Assembly (NCBI GenBank): GCA_020634035.1 | Contig: JACKCM010000003.1 | Location: 682,001-746,000, forward strand | DNA: 64,000 nt | Source: Candidatus Obscuribacterales bacterium | GTDB lineage: Bacteria > Cyanobacteriota > Vampirovibrionia > Obscuribacterales > Obscuribacteraceae | Reading direction: 5' to 3' | Shown: in pieces, positions 26,813-36,353 of the stretch | Layout of the letters: each line of letters begins with the position of its first letter | How positions within the stretch are numbered: the first letter of the stretch is position 1 | Notes under the pieces: model-generated | What the model was told of the DNA's origin: nothing | Seen by the model: the letters and a program-made list of their open reading frames with translations, nothing else | Databases searched by the model: none | Program-made: the position numbers and the translations under genes

Positions 26813-28039
26813 ATGAACACGACCAGGCTAAAAAACCGGACTACAATTTGCCTTGTCCTGGCAATGTTTTTGTCTATCTCCGCCAGCCCGGCTCAAGCAA
26901 GTCCAGAGAAAGCGCTATCAGATTTCCACCAGGTTCTGGTAACGGCAAAGGGACGCTATTCTTATAAGGACCAGGAAAAACTTTTAAATACTCTCGAAAA
27001 AAATCCCTCGAAGTCCATCGAACTGCTGGTCAAAGAGCTGGCTGCAAAGCTTGAGCAAAGCAAGCAACCCCAGGAAGAAAATGCCGACAAAATTGAGGCA
27101 AGAGAGCTGGCAGCCTATGCCGACCTACTCTCTCGCCTGAGTCGCAAAAGTAAAAAAGAGCTTTCGGAAAAGTCGTCAAAAGCCCTTATAGATCTGATAG
27201 AAAACAAACTGGGTCTGGATAGCGAAAAAGATTTCGACGCCAATAGCCTCAAAAAGCGCCTGGTCGATATCCTGGGCAAAGGCTGTGCAAACGAGGAGAA
27301 GAGCCTGGATCAGGTCAAAAGCTGCCTGGTGAAAGAATACAACAAAGAGTTCAGCCCCTATGCAAAAATCTACATTGCCGCGGCTCTGGCGGATCTCTCA
27401 AGCCGAGGAAGAAGCAAAACAGATAAAGAGATCCGGGATATTTTTCTGACCATGCTCAAATCAGACTGCCCCGGTCTGCGTCGCGGCGGCGCTGAAGGCT
27501 TAAAAACTTTTGCATCGAGCGATATCAAAGATGCACCACCAGCGGTGACCACCCTACTTGCACCACTGCAAGACAACTATCTGATGGTCAGAAGAGCGGC
27601 TGCATACTCCCTTCGGGACTGCGGTCCAGAGGCCGCTGTCGCCCTGCCTGTCTTTACCAAAGCAGCCGAATCCGAAAGCGAATATTCTATGAAAGCTTAC
27701 AGCATGCATGCCCTGAGCTGTATTGGAAGCAAAGACCCTAAAATAGTCGAACTCTATTTAAAATACCTCAAGAACCCCGAACTCGAGATGCTTGCTCTGG
27801 GGCATATGAAATTCTTCGGACAAACAGCAGTTGCCGCCGCACCAGAAATAGCTTCTTATCTGGACAACAAAGACGCCATCAAAAGGCGCTATGCCGCCGA
27901 ATGTCTCGGATATCTCGGCAACAACCGGGACGATATCTTAGAACTGTTGCAGTCAGCCAGCCTGAAAGACCCGGACCCTATGGTCCGCAGCCGAGCAGAA
28001 GCCTCTCTCAAGAAGCTCAAAGATCGGCAATCTCTTTAG
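26813..28039 (+). CDS. Secreted HEAT-repeat protein
   Basis: 408 residues. Signal peptide (residues 1-30, ending at AQA), a helical middle, and HEAT/PBS-lyase-type repeats in the C-terminal half (for example LMVRRAAAYSLRDCGPEAAVALPVF, RRYAAECLGYLGNN, PMVRSRAEASLKKL). HEAT repeats give an extended superhelix for protein contacts; no catalytic motif is present. It starts 20 bases after a Ser/Thr kinase gene and is likely expressed with it. The extracytoplasmic location matches the kinase's outer tail, so interaction is plausible but not shown. Its end overlaps the end of the convergent next gene by 23 bases. Confidence 0.82.
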   Translation: MNTTRLKNRTTICLVLAMFLSISASPAQASPEKALSDFHQVLVTAKGRYSYKDQEKLLNTLEKNPSKSIELLVKELAAKLEQSKQPQEENADKIEARELAAYADLLSRLSRKSKKELSEKSSKALIDLIENKLGLDSEKDFDANSLKKRLVDILGKGCANEEKSLDQVKSCLVKEYNKEFSPYAKIYIAAALADLSSRGRSKTDKEIRDIFLTMLKSDCPGLRRGGAEGLKTFASSDIKDAPPAVTTLLAPLQDNYLMVRRAAAYSLRDCGPEAAVALPVFTKAAESESEYSMKAYSMHALSCIGSKDPKIVELYLKYLKNPELEMLALGHMKFFGQTAVAAAPEIASYLDNKDAIKRRYAAECLGYLGNNRDDILELLQSASLKDPDPMVRSRAEASLKKLKDRQSL

Positions 28040-29726
28040 AAACTGCCACCAGCTTCTCTTTGATATTTCTAAGCCGTCTCGATTCGTCCATCACCTCGGT
28101 GACTCGCTGGACATTGTCGCCCTTCATGGCGGCCATACCTTCTTCTTGCAAGGCATCGAGAGCATCATCGATGCCCGAGACGATCACACAACAGGCATCT
28201 ACAACGGTCTCCTGAGCCGAATCGACCTGCTCTTTAATCGCCAGAAACTCACCTTTCTGATCAAAGATAGGACCTCTATGCCTGTCGCTCAGGCGGATTT
28301 TATCTTTCAGATTTTTCAAGCGCTCACTGTTATCCTCATTAGAATCCATGATATTCGCCTCGGCAGAGATATTGGCAGTACTCGGTGGCACCTCCTGCGG
28401 TGTCACGAAGAAAGTCTTCTCTTCTACCGTTTTAGAAGGCGCAGGCGTCGGCTCTTCTACCCGGGATGCCGGAATCTCCATATCGAGCAAAGTCTTCTTC
28501 ATCGGTTTTTCGTTTGATTCTTGCACCGGCTCACTCTCCGCTTTCGCTTCAGATACAGATTCTGACACAGTTTTAGTTCCAAGTTCTGATACCGGATCCA
28601 GATTTGCTTCTGGCGCCGGAACAGACTCAGGCTCAGGCTCAGGCATCGGAAACTGTTCCGGTACCGGCACAGTAGCAGCAACAGCTTCGGCAGCTGCTGC
28701 CAGATGTTCTGGGTCCGGCATTACCAGAGATGCAGGAGGAAGATCCACCTCGGTTGCCAGTCGCGCCCTACGAGCAGCAACTTCTGGCTCTTGGGACGAA
28801 GCCGACTCTTGAGAGACAGTCGGCTCAGCGCTTTGATCTGCTACCAGAGGGGGCACAGACATATCGGCCAGGGTGCTTCTAGCCAGGGTAGAGAGAGGCT
28901 TCGCCTTGTCACCATCTGAAGCTGCCGGGGTCGTCTTCGGCTCCGAAGGCAGCTGTTCACCAGGATGCAGACCTATTTCATCCTCGTCCAGAGCTTCGAA
29001 ACTTCGATCTAGAACGGCGTCCTCCTCTTCTTTCTGCGAGGAAGAAAACGAGAATTTATCTGTTGATACAGCCTCTCCCCGGGTCACTTTTATAATCTGA
29101 CCAAGCAGCCTGCGACAGACCCTGGGAAATTCATCAAGGCTTATCTTAGTTCGGTCAATCCCCCAGGAGCTAGAGTCTTGAACGCTCAATTTTTTGAAAG
29201 TCAGAAAAGAAGGAAAATCCGATTCATCCGGGTCAAAGCCGACCAGAAAGTCCGTGGGGATAATATAGACATCGACGGCGCTGTCCGTGGCGTAAAACAC
29301 CATTGAATACTCGTCCGAGGAGAGATGCCCTCTCATAAAACGAAACTTGCGTCGGTTGAAGTGATCTACCTTCTCTTGAAAGCCGTCGGGACGCAGACAA
29401 TTGACGGTGAATTCATTTTTCTTATTGAACTCGAAAGAGTATCGCTCCAGGCTATCGAAAAGAATATCCATCAAGACCGGCATAGTCATCTGAGACGCAT
29501 CGAGAAGCTTGCCGGGCATTATCGTCTCGTCGGCGGATAGCGCCGAATCATCCATACGCACCAGCCAGCCCATGGTCTCTTCACCGGTAAAATTTTCATT
29601 GAGACCTTTTACAGTACGCAGTTTTGAACGCAGGATCTCAGCTTTCAGCCGGGCTTCTTGATCCGGCGTCTTGGCCTGGGTAGAACCCAGGGAAGGCGGT
29701 GTTTTCTTGTTCTCTTCTTCTGACAC
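28017..29726 (-). CDS. Unrecognised cytosolic protein with disordered acidic-proline linker
   Basis: 569 residues from a GTG with GAGG seven bases upstream. The N-terminal 200 residues look folded (MPVLMDILFDSLERYSFEF, FRFMRGHLSSDEYSMVFYA, VDVYIIPTDFLVGFDP). A long Pro/Glu/Val/Ser-rich linker follows (about 245-455). The C-terminal 100 residues are helical (AIKEQVDSAQETVVDACC..., ERVTEVMDESRRLRNIKEKL). No signal peptide or membrane helix, no family recognised. The linker composition resembles those in surface or polar scaffolding proteins. It converges on the HEAT-repeat gene with a 23-base overlap of coding ends. Confidence 0.7.
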   Translation of the reverse strand: MSEEENKKTPPSLGSTQAKTPDQEARLKAEILRSKLRTVKGLNENFTGEETMGWLVRMDDSALSADETIMPGKLLDASQMTMPVLMDILFDSLERYSFEFNKKNEFTVNCLRPDGFQEKVDHFNRRKFRFMRGHLSSDEYSMVFYATDSAVDVYIIPTDFLVGFDPDESDFPSFLTFKKLSVQDSSSWGIDRTKISLDEFPRVCRRLLGQIIKVTRGEAVSTDKFSFSSSQKEEEDAVLDRSFEALDEDEIGLHPGEQLPSEPKTTPAASDGDKAKPLSTLARSTLADMSVPPLVADQSAEPTVSQESASSQEPEVAARRARLATEVDLPPASLVMPDPEHLAAAAEAVAATVPVPEQFPMPEPEPESVPAPEANLDPVSELGTKTVSESVSEAKAESEPVQESNEKPMKKTLLDMEIPASRVEEPTPAPSKTVEEKTFFVTPQEVPPSTANISAEANIMDSNEDNSERLKNLKDKIRLSDRHRGPIFDQKGEFLAIKEQVDSAQETVVDACCVIVSGIDDALDALQEEGMAAMKGDNVQRVTEVMDESRRLRNIKEKLVAVSKEIADL

Positions 29727-29803
29727 GTTTCTGCCTCTTGTCTCTGGTTCATGTTGCAGAATTATACCCGCGCGAGCCGGATCTTATTTTTGCTCATAAA
29801 ACA

Positions 29804-29828
29804 AAAAGGGCAGATTAACTGCCCTTTT
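29804..29828 (-). terminator. Rho-independent terminator (possibly bidirectional)
   Basis: A perfect ten-base-pair stem (AAAAGGGCAG / CTGCCCTTTT) with a five-base loop. Read on the minus strand it follows the exported-protein gene at 29870 and is followed by a T-rich run. On the plus strand it also has a shorter T-run. Confidence 0.8.
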
Positions 29829-29869
29829 ATTAAATTCACCTGACTGACTTAACAGGAAAGAGGTCCTGC

Positions 29870-30256
29870 TCAGTCGAGCTCTCCCAAAGAGAAGGTATCG
29901 GCGCCGAAGGGCTGGTCACCACCGGATCCGACCACAGCGTTCTTAGGACCGAGGTAGAGACCCTCGAGACTTCCGGTGAAGATACCGATAGGTACGCCGA
30001 CAAGAGCACCGCCCATCTTGAATACCGGATTGCTGTCCTCACCGGCCACCTGGTTGGTGGTCTCCATCGAATTGGTAAAGGACTTTCTAAGAACAGCGAC
30101 AGGTGTTCCAATTATGGTGCCGAGGGTAAACGCGGTCAGAGCGACCGGTATTTTGACAGCTGTCTCCATAGCTTCCCCGGCATCCGCTCTAGCAGGACTT
30201 TGGAGAGATACGGCGACCGCGGCGGCGCACATAAGAGAAACCAGACTTTTTTTCAT
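29870..30256 (-). CDS. Small exported protein with Gly-rich hydrophobic stretches
   Basis: 128 residues. A clear signal peptide (MKKSLVSLMCAAAVAVSLQSPARA) is followed by two Gly-rich amphipathic segments (LTAFTLGTIIGTPVAVLRKS and GGALVGVPIGIFTGSLEGL) with the same GTP/GVP turn. They look like two halves of one repeat. The family is unknown to me. The gene ends 42 bases before a strong terminator and is probably a single-gene transcript divergent from the LRR kinase at 30427. Confidence 0.75.
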   Translation of the reverse strand: MKKSLVSLMCAAAVAVSLQSPARADAGEAMETAVKIPVALTAFTLGTIIGTPVAVLRKSFTNSMETTNQVAGEDSNPVFKMGGALVGVPIGIFTGSLEGLYLGPKNAVVGSGGDQPFGADTFSLGELD

Positions 30257-30426
30257 TGGGCGAACCCTCTTCTATTAATGGATGTGTAAATCAAACAAAA
30301 GGCTTCCCTGTTTTACCATTTCAAAAGAGCTTTAGAAAGCCCGTATATCCGCCAGGCACACAGTTTGACCCCGCACGCATATGCCTTCGCTTTACGAGCA
30401 AGGCCGACTTCCAGTAAATTGTAGTT

Positions 30427-32544
30427 ATGGACAAAAGCGCTTGTGAAAAATGCGGGAAACCAAGAAGCGAAGGCAAGCCCGGGCCCAGATCTCAATTCGG
30501 CGCCTTCTGCGCCTGTGAGCCCGAAAACCCTCAGCCCGACGAGATAACTTTGAATCTGGGGGCAGATAAATTTCCCCTCGATCGCTACCAACCCCTAACT
30601 AAAATAGCCCGGGGCGCAAGTGGAACAGTCTATAGAGCAAAAGACCTTGTACTGGGAAAAATCGTGGCGGTTAAAGTGCTGCACAGCCTCAGCCCCGAAG
30701 AGCTGATTCAATTTCAAGAAGAGGCGAGGGCGACAAGTAAACTCAACCATCAAAACATAGTAGAGATCCTCGACTTCGGCGCCACCGAAGCAGGCACACC
30801 ATATATGGTACTGGAGTATTTCGAGGGAGTTTCTCTGGACAGCTATCTAAAAGACTCTGCTCCGCTTTCATGGCGCGCCGCTAGCACCATAGCAAAAGAG
30901 CTGGCAAAAGCCCTGGAGCACGCCCATACAGAAGGCATTCTTCATCGCGATATCAAGCCGTCCAATATCCTCTGCCAAAAGGCGGGCTCGGCAGACTTTA
31001 CCTTGAAACTAATTGATTTCGGCATAGCCAAGCTCAGCGAAAAGACAGTCACCCATACTGAATACCAGGGGCTGACCCTTGCTGGGACGCCTTCCTATAT
31101 GAGCCCGGACATAGCTCGGGGACACCCTTATACCGAAGCCTCAGAGATTTATTCTCTGGGCTGTCTGCTCTTCGAACTGCTCACAGGGCACCCGCCTTTC
31201 AACGCCGACACAGCTCTGGAGGTCATAGCTTTGCATGCCAGCCAGAAACCGCCTGCTCTGGCAGCCAATGAAAATGCGCTCAATGAAGAAGAGATCGAAC
31301 CGGTTCAACAGCTTCTAGATCGCTGCCTTGCCAAAGAACCCCGGGAACGATTTCAAAAAATGCAAGAGTTCTTGAATGCTCTAGAGTCGATTGAGTTTGA
31401 AGCGAAGCCTCCCGCTCCGACCAAGGACCTTTCTTCTAGTGCTACACCTCGCAAACGATTTCGACTGGCTAAAAAAGGCCTGACCCCTATCTTTATAGCC
31501 GGTATCGCTGGCGGTGCTCTTTATGTCGTCACCGCCAACCTTCTAGAGCAGAACTCAAAACCACAGATCAATTCACAAAAGACAGAGTCGTCCTCGCAAC
31601 CAAAGCTTCCTAAAGAGTTCACCACTCTGAAGGCAGAAACCGCACCCATTGACACTTCCGGATTCAAATTGAACAACGAAGAGCTGGATCAAACCGCCGA
31701 AGACTTCATGGGTAACACCATAGACACCACCCTCAGGCCAAGCCGAAACGGTGTTGTCGAATTCACCATCGCCGCCACCGATGATGCCCTGTCGAAACTA
31801 AATGAAACCGGAGAATTCGGACAGCCGATTAAAACACTAAAAATCTGCGGCGAAAAATTTACCGGTGAAGGCTTCAAATATCTGGAAGGCAAATATATAT
31901 CACGCATTGTCCTGGATACCCCTGCCCTCACAGACGAAGGCATTGCGCGTCTTAAGAAGTTCTCCAGCCTGTCAGACTTAGAGCTGGTAACAGCACCTAA
32001 GCTAACCGGAAAATCCGGCAAAAGCCTGGGCGAGCTGCCTCAGCTAACTTGCATGGAGCTCAATCTGCCGGGTCTATCTAATGAATTTTTGCTAGGTTTA
32101 TCCGAATCGAAAAATCTGAAACATCTGTTTCTGAGATGCCACAAAGAGATACCGGATACAAAGCTTCAAGCGCTTGCCACTTGCCCCGAATTAGAAGATA
32201 TAAGCATCTGTAACGCTCTAGTCGAAGTATCGACCATAAAACTTCTGCGCAACTTCAAAAACCTGAATGTACTGGGTCTGGTAGGATGCGAATTCGAACC
32301 CCTGGCGGCAGCAGAACTATCTACACTCAATCTTGAGTCTATAAGCATCGACTATTCAGAGATGAACGGAAAAGAGTTTTTCAAACTGACAAAGATGAAG
32401 TCTTTGAAGACCTTGAATGTTCTGGGTGAGAACGCTGTGGATAGCTTCTATTTGAAGCTCTTCAGGGCACGAAGACCGGATGTAAAACTGAGCGTCATCG
32501 CCAGAGAGAAGAGCAAGTATTTTAGAAACTACCTGGCTCACTGA
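30427..32544 (+). CDS. Ser/Thr kinase with one N-terminal Cys module, membrane helix and LRR domain
   Basis: 705 residues and the same architecture as the kinase at 22450. One C-x2-C...C-x-C module (C6, C9, C28, C30) is followed by a kinase domain (about 54-325) with K83, HRDIKPSN D175, DFG D197 and GTPSYMSPDIARG. A membrane helix near 355-378 (LTPIFIAGIAGGALYVVTANLL) and a C-terminal domain of irregular leucine-rich repeats (about 455-690) follow. The kinase should be active by motif content. The outer LRRs probably sense or bind something at the envelope. It is 20 bases from a convergent small membrane gene. Confidence 0.9.
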   Translation: MDKSACEKCGKPRSEGKPGPRSQFGAFCACEPENPQPDEITLNLGADKFPLDRYQPLTKIARGASGTVYRAKDLVLGKIVAVKVLHSLSPEELIQFQEEARATSKLNHQNIVEILDFGATEAGTPYMVLEYFEGVSLDSYLKDSAPLSWRAASTIAKELAKALEHAHTEGILHRDIKPSNILCQKAGSADFTLKLIDFGIAKLSEKTVTHTEYQGLTLAGTPSYMSPDIARGHPYTEASEIYSLGCLLFELLTGHPPFNADTALEVIALHASQKPPALAANENALNEEEIEPVQQLLDRCLAKEPRERFQKMQEFLNALESIEFEAKPPAPTKDLSSSATPRKRFRLAKKGLTPIFIAGIAGGALYVVTANLLEQNSKPQINSQKTESSSQPKLPKEFTTLKAETAPIDTSGFKLNNEELDQTAEDFMGNTIDTTLRPSRNGVVEFTIAATDDALSKLNETGEFGQPIKTLKICGEKFTGEGFKYLEGKYISRIVLDTPALTDEGIARLKKFSSLSDLELVTAPKLTGKSGKSLGELPQLTCMELNLPGLSNEFLLGLSESKNLKHLFLRCHKEIPDTKLQALATCPELEDISICNALVEVSTIKLLRNFKNLNVLGLVGCEFEPLAAAELSTLNLESISIDYSEMNGKEFFKLTKMKSLKTLNVLGENAVDSFYLKLFRARRPDVKLSVIAREKSKYFRNYLAH

Positions 32545-32564
32545 CGCACCAGCATCGGTGCATG

Positions 32565-32966
32565 TTATCTCTGCAGCTTGAACGGCCTGCGATATTGATT
32601 CAGGTCGATGATGGTCTTCTTCTCTTTGGGCTCGGCCAACTCAGCCCGGACCTTGAGCTCTACCAGAAGACAGGTAGCCAGACAGCCGATGAACATGACC
32701 AGAGCAAAGACCAGATAGCGCAAGAAGCCCTTCTTCTTAGGAGTTTTTCGAAAGCCGGCAAAATAAGCCAGCGGAATAAAGAAAGGAATGATACCTGTAG
32801 CCATAAGCGCCGCCGGCCACATACGCTGGGCATCCATAAACTGCAGTTTGTAAAATGGCGCAATGGCGAGATTTCCGATTAACAACGCCAGTCCGCCGGG
32901 CATACCCATGCCCGGTATGAATCCGAAAATCGCAATACATATGGCGATCACTATCGCCCACTTCAT
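32565..32966 (-). CDS. Small membrane protein, unknown
   Basis: 133 residues with three or four hydrophobic helices (WAIVIAICIAIFGFIPGMGM, GGLALLIGNLAIAPFY, ALMATGIIPFFIPLAYFAGF, LVFALVMFIGCLATCLLVELKV) and a basic C-terminal tail. No family recognised. It converges on the LRR kinase gene; a small hairpin (32546-32561, GCACC/GGTGC) lies between the two stop codons. On its upstream side it shares an intergenic region with overlapping inverted repeats with the divergent TPR gene. Confidence 0.7.
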   Translation of the reverse strand: MKWAIVIAICIAIFGFIPGMGMPGGLALLIGNLAIAPFYKLQFMDAQRMWPAALMATGIIPFFIPLAYFAGFRKTPKKKGFLRYLVFALVMFIGCLATCLLVELKVRAELAEPKEKKTIIDLNQYRRPFKLQR

Positions 32967-33027
32967 CCGGTTAACTCCTCAAAAAAAACATCCGAATCGA
33001 TCCTTATCTTAAGATTCTATCTAGTTT

Positions 33028-33055
33028 ATAGGAGACCTCCTATTTATCGGAGGTC
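33028..33055. promoter_or_regulatory. Two overlapping inverted repeats between divergent genes
   Basis: ATAGGAG-AC-CTCCTAT (33028-33043) overlaps GACCTCC-8-GGAGGTC (33034-33055), so the central CCTCC can pair on either side. The element lies between the small membrane gene (start 32966, minus) and the TPR gene (start 33075, plus). It could be an operator or a mutually exclusive RNA hairpin. Only the symmetry is seen; no function is shown. Confidence 0.4.
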
Positions 33056-33074
33056 AATCCGTTAAAATATTGGC

Positions 33075-34757
33075 ATGTTTAAATCCCCAGCAAACTCGAT
33101 CAGACACCAAAAATCGCAAGCAGCCTCCCTGGCCGCATTGCTTCTGCTCGGCTCGATCTGCTCTACAGATGCGGCCCGTGCCCAGGCTCCGGTGCCAGGG
33201 TCAGCACCGGTCCCAGGTCAGAGCGAAAGTCATAATCAGATCAGCCCGGTAGATGAGTCGACTGTAGATGCAACTCCGGCAATTCCTGTAGTTCCGGCAA
33301 TTCCTGCAATTCCTGGAACTCCGGTAGCCCCCGCAGCTCCTGCCGCCTTGCCGCCTGCAACCGTACCGGCGACACAGTTTGCTCCAGCCACCCAGACTGG
33401 AGCTTTTACTCCGGCAACTCCTGAGACTCAAGCGGCTCCTGTCGCTCCAGTGATTCAAACAGCACCGGTTTCCCAGATGGCTCCGGTTGCTCCAACCATT
33501 GAAATAGCCCCGGCAGCCCCGGTAACCCAGTCTCCGGCGATCTCTATGCCGGATCCTGTTTCTACGCCTGCGCCGGCTCCGGCTTCGGTGCCCCAGGCGC
33601 CTGTGCTCTCGGAGAAACAGCTCAAAGAGCTTTTCAAAGAATGGAAGAAAGTCCAGGACAAAGGACAGAAAGCGCTGGATCTTTGCGAATACGGCAAAGC
33701 CGAGCGCACCCTTGTAAAAGCGGTAGAACTGGCTCGCAAGCTCGGTACCGACGATGTCCAGATCGCCAAGAGTTCCGGAGAGCTGGGCAGATTGCTGACA
33801 ATAAGAGGGCGATTCTCAGAAGCCGAGCCATATCTAGAAGAAGAGCTGGCCATCAAAGATGTAGCCCTGGCGGACTCCGACGGCAAGATAATCCAGGACA
33901 TGGGCGATCTGGTCAAGTTCTATCTCAATTACGGCACCGAGAGCAAAGCGGTGCCGCTCACCGACGATATCCTCGACTTTGTCGAGGGCAAAATCCGCGA
34001 ACAGCGCAACCAGTCTTCAAAAGCGATTAAACTAACCGCCGGACAGCCTTTGACGGCCTGGGCCGGCATGGCGGCTCCAGCCCAGCGCGACCCGTTATTA
34101 GAATGGTCCATCACCTGTGATGCCCTGGGCGACATGTATCGTATCCGCAAAAACTACGACATTGCCGACCGACTCTTCAAAGCGGCTCTCGATGTAAAAG
34201 CGACAGTACTCGGCAAGAAACACCTTTCTCTAGCCAATAGTTACGACAACCTGGCCACAATCTGTATGGAGAAAAACGACTTCAAAGAAGCCGAATCCTA
34301 CTACCGCGATGCCCTCAGAATCACAGAGAAGATCTTAGAACCAGGTGATCCCCAGATTTATTCGAGGATAACCAAACTGGCTCGCTGTCTGATGAAAGAG
34401 AATAAGTGGGACGAAGCCGAAAAGCTCTATCAAAGAGCCAACCAGATGTTCGCCAACTCAGATTCGATTTACAAACAGCACGCCCTCTTTGCCCTCGGCT
34501 GTCTCTATTCTGATCGCAAGCGTTATTCATCAGCCGCTCCGGTCTTAGCAAGAGCGCTTCGACTGGCCGAAAAGAACCACGGTATCTGCTCAGAGAACCT
34601 CGGGCCATATCTGAGAAAATACGCCTATGTTCTCTATTATCTGGGTCAGAGGGGTCAGACCGATAGCCTCCGGGCGCGCGCCAATTCGGTGGCACCGATA
34701 GCCAAAGCCCTGACCCCCAAGGTCAAGATGGGCAAACTCGAAGCCAAGGTCAACTGA
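33075..34757 (+). CDS. Exported TPR protein with long Pro/Ala linker
   Basis: 560 residues. A signal peptide (about 1-36, ASLAALLLLGSICSTDAARA) is followed by a long low-complexity linker (about 37-175) of AP, VPA and PAxP steps, and about seven TPR units (about 180-545). Several have the kinesin-light-chain form (HLSLANSYDNLATICMEKNDFKEAESYYRDAL). The linker probably spans peptidoglycan or lets the TPR domain reach out from the membrane. No enzymatic domain. It ends 15 bases before the end of the convergent DUF4419 gene. Confidence 0.85.
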   Translation: MFKSPANSIRHQKSQAASLAALLLLGSICSTDAARAQAPVPGSAPVPGQSESHNQISPVDESTVDATPAIPVVPAIPAIPGTPVAPAAPAALPPATVPATQFAPATQTGAFTPATPETQAAPVAPVIQTAPVSQMAPVAPTIEIAPAAPVTQSPAISMPDPVSTPAPAPASVPQAPVLSEKQLKELFKEWKKVQDKGQKALDLCEYGKAERTLVKAVELARKLGTDDVQIAKSSGELGRLLTIRGRFSEAEPYLEEELAIKDVALADSDGKIIQDMGDLVKFYLNYGTESKAVPLTDDILDFVEGKIREQRNQSSKAIKLTAGQPLTAWAGMAAPAQRDPLLEWSITCDALGDMYRIRKNYDIADRLFKAALDVKATVLGKKHLSLANSYDNLATICMEKNDFKEAESYYRDALRITEKILEPGDPQIYSRITKLARCLMKENKWDEAEKLYQRANQMFANSDSIYKQHALFALGCLYSDRKRYSSAAPVLARALRLAEKNHGICSENLGPYLRKYAYVLYYLGQRGQTDSLRARANSVAPIAKALTPKVKMGKLEAKVN

Positions 34758-34772
34758 ATATCTTGCAGCGGG

Positions 34773-36353
34773 CTACCGGCCTAGAGATTCTAAGAACTCC
34801 TGAAAAGAATTCGCCACCACGGCAGCCGGTCCTTGCTTGTCGACGAGACAGACTCTTTGCTTTGCATAGTGAGTTTCGAGCGCCAGAAAACGACCGTCTT
34901 TATAGCAGGCAAAACGCAACCAGCGAGTTTTCGCATCGCCTTGAAATTCACCGCCCGCGCCATCAGGATGCTCACCGCCAGAGAGCTGAACTGTCATGAC
35001 TTCCGCCAGAGGCAGAATCCTGAGATCTTGATCAGGTCTTTCAAGACCGTTATGTTCTCGATAAAAGTGAAGCAGCTCAGCCGATATCACATCTCCGCTA
35101 AAACCTCCGGTGGTGCCGACTAACTTACCTGCCTCTTCTTCGAACTGTTCAGGAGCCGGGGCCGGAGCCAGTTCGCAGGTCGAAGCAAGAGAGCTGATAG
35201 CCGCATCGAGACCAGGCGCTTTGCGAACCGCCATGCCCAAACGCGGGCGCATGGCGAAATCACCCTCCTTCTCTTCTACCGCGAGAAATCCGCCAAGCAA
35301 CTGCATACGATACCGTTGTCCCTGCTCAATCAAAGTAAAAGGCACCATCGATATTCCCGAGGGCAGGGCATCACTGGTCACAGGGCTCGGTACCGAAGGA
35401 AACATGATTCCCCGCGCCTGCATAGGATCTAATTCAGGCTCTGGCCAGCTATCATCAAACAAGAGCGGATTGACCACGTTGATGGTGCCGGTTTGTCGAT
35501 TCTTCAAATACGGTATCAGTTTTAGCATCCAGCCGTTCATCAGATCGCCGCCATAGGCAGCCATCCGTTTATAGATATCCTGCCAGTGCGCAAGGTCCAC
35601 GTCGCCCGATGCAGCTCTGACAAACTGATCGGCTATCTGACGAACCGAAGGCAGCCACCAGTCCAGATCATAGTCGGCAAGAAGCTCTATCTTTTCACGC
35701 AGATGCTTCCAGTCGTCAACTTCTCCTTCAAGGGTAATGGAGGGAATACCGCATACACACATGACCACATATTCGAAATAAGCCTGGAATGCGTCAAGAA
35801 TAGCGGTCTGGGACGCCAGCCGTTCATGTAAGCCGGTGGTGCTGAAATCCGCTACCAGAGCCCGGGAATCTATAGAAAGATTATCGTGAACCGACTCGGC
35901 CAGATCTGCCACCACCTGATCCCAGGCACTCTCAGGAGAATTGACATAGACATTCTCGACTTCTATAGCCAGGACTTTTTTGCCTTCGTGGGAAACGAAG
36001 CGCTTTCTCAAAAGCTCGCTGTTATTGTTCACATGATAGGCAAAGCCCTGCAGAATCATTGTCCAGATCATGTCAGGGCTCAAGATAAGTGGACGGTGCA
36101 GGCTGAAAGCGAGATGCACCGCTGCTATCATCGGATGATAGCCGACTTTCTCGACACTCTTCGAGTTATATCCGGTGCAATAGAGCACGTCAGAATTGGA
36201 ATCAGAGCCGCTGAAGCGACTGCGGTCGTAACCGGCAAGAAGAGTGTTAATACTATGGGTGGTTATCCAGTTTCCGAGCTTCGCATCCCCAGGAATTGGT
36301 GCAACATCATGCACCGGGAAGGTGATACCTTCCTTCTTCGTCTGTGTATTCAA
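34773..36353 (-). CDS. DUF4419 protein
   Basis: 526 residues. The N-terminal two thirds match DUF4419: YHPMIAAVHLAFSLHRPLILSPDMIWTMILQGFA, VNNNSELLRKRFVSHEGKK, and the later WLPSVRQIADQFVRAASG and GWMLKLIPYL. No activity is known for the family. The C-terminal 120 residues are an added domain (FYREHNGLERPDQDLRILPLAEV..., ending in a helix) that resembles SMI1/KNR4-type immunity folds in its strand-helix rhythm, but this is a weak impression. No signal peptide; cytosolic. It is convergent with the TPR gene and divergent from the next one. Confidence 0.85.
   Translation of the reverse strand: MNTQTKKEGITFPVHDVAPIPGDAKLGNWITTHSINTLLAGYDRSRFSGSDSNSDVLYCTGYNSKSVEKVGYHPMIAAVHLAFSLHRPLILSPDMIWTMILQGFAYHVNNNSELLRKRFVSHEGKKVLAIEVENVYVNSPESAWDQVVADLAESVHDNLSIDSRALVADFSTTGLHERLASQTAILDAFQAYFEYVVMCVCGIPSITLEGEVDDWKHLREKIELLADYDLDWWLPSVRQIADQFVRAASGDVDLAHWQDIYKRMAAYGGDLMNGWMLKLIPYLKNRQTGTINVVNPLLFDDSWPEPELDPMQARGIMFPSVPSPVTSDALPSGISMVPFTLIEQGQRYRMQLLGGFLAVEEKEGDFAMRPRLGMAVRKAPGLDAAISSLASTCELAPAPAPEQFEEEAGKLVGTTGGFSGDVISAELLHFYREHNGLERPDQDLRILPLAEVMTVQLSGGEHPDGAGGEFQGDAKTRWLRFACYKDGRFLALETHYAKQRVCLVDKQGPAAVVANSFQEFLESLGR

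Noticed and set aside
34790..34975. Short minus-strand frame inside the DUF4419 C-terminal region
   Set aside because: Alternative frame within a well supported gene.
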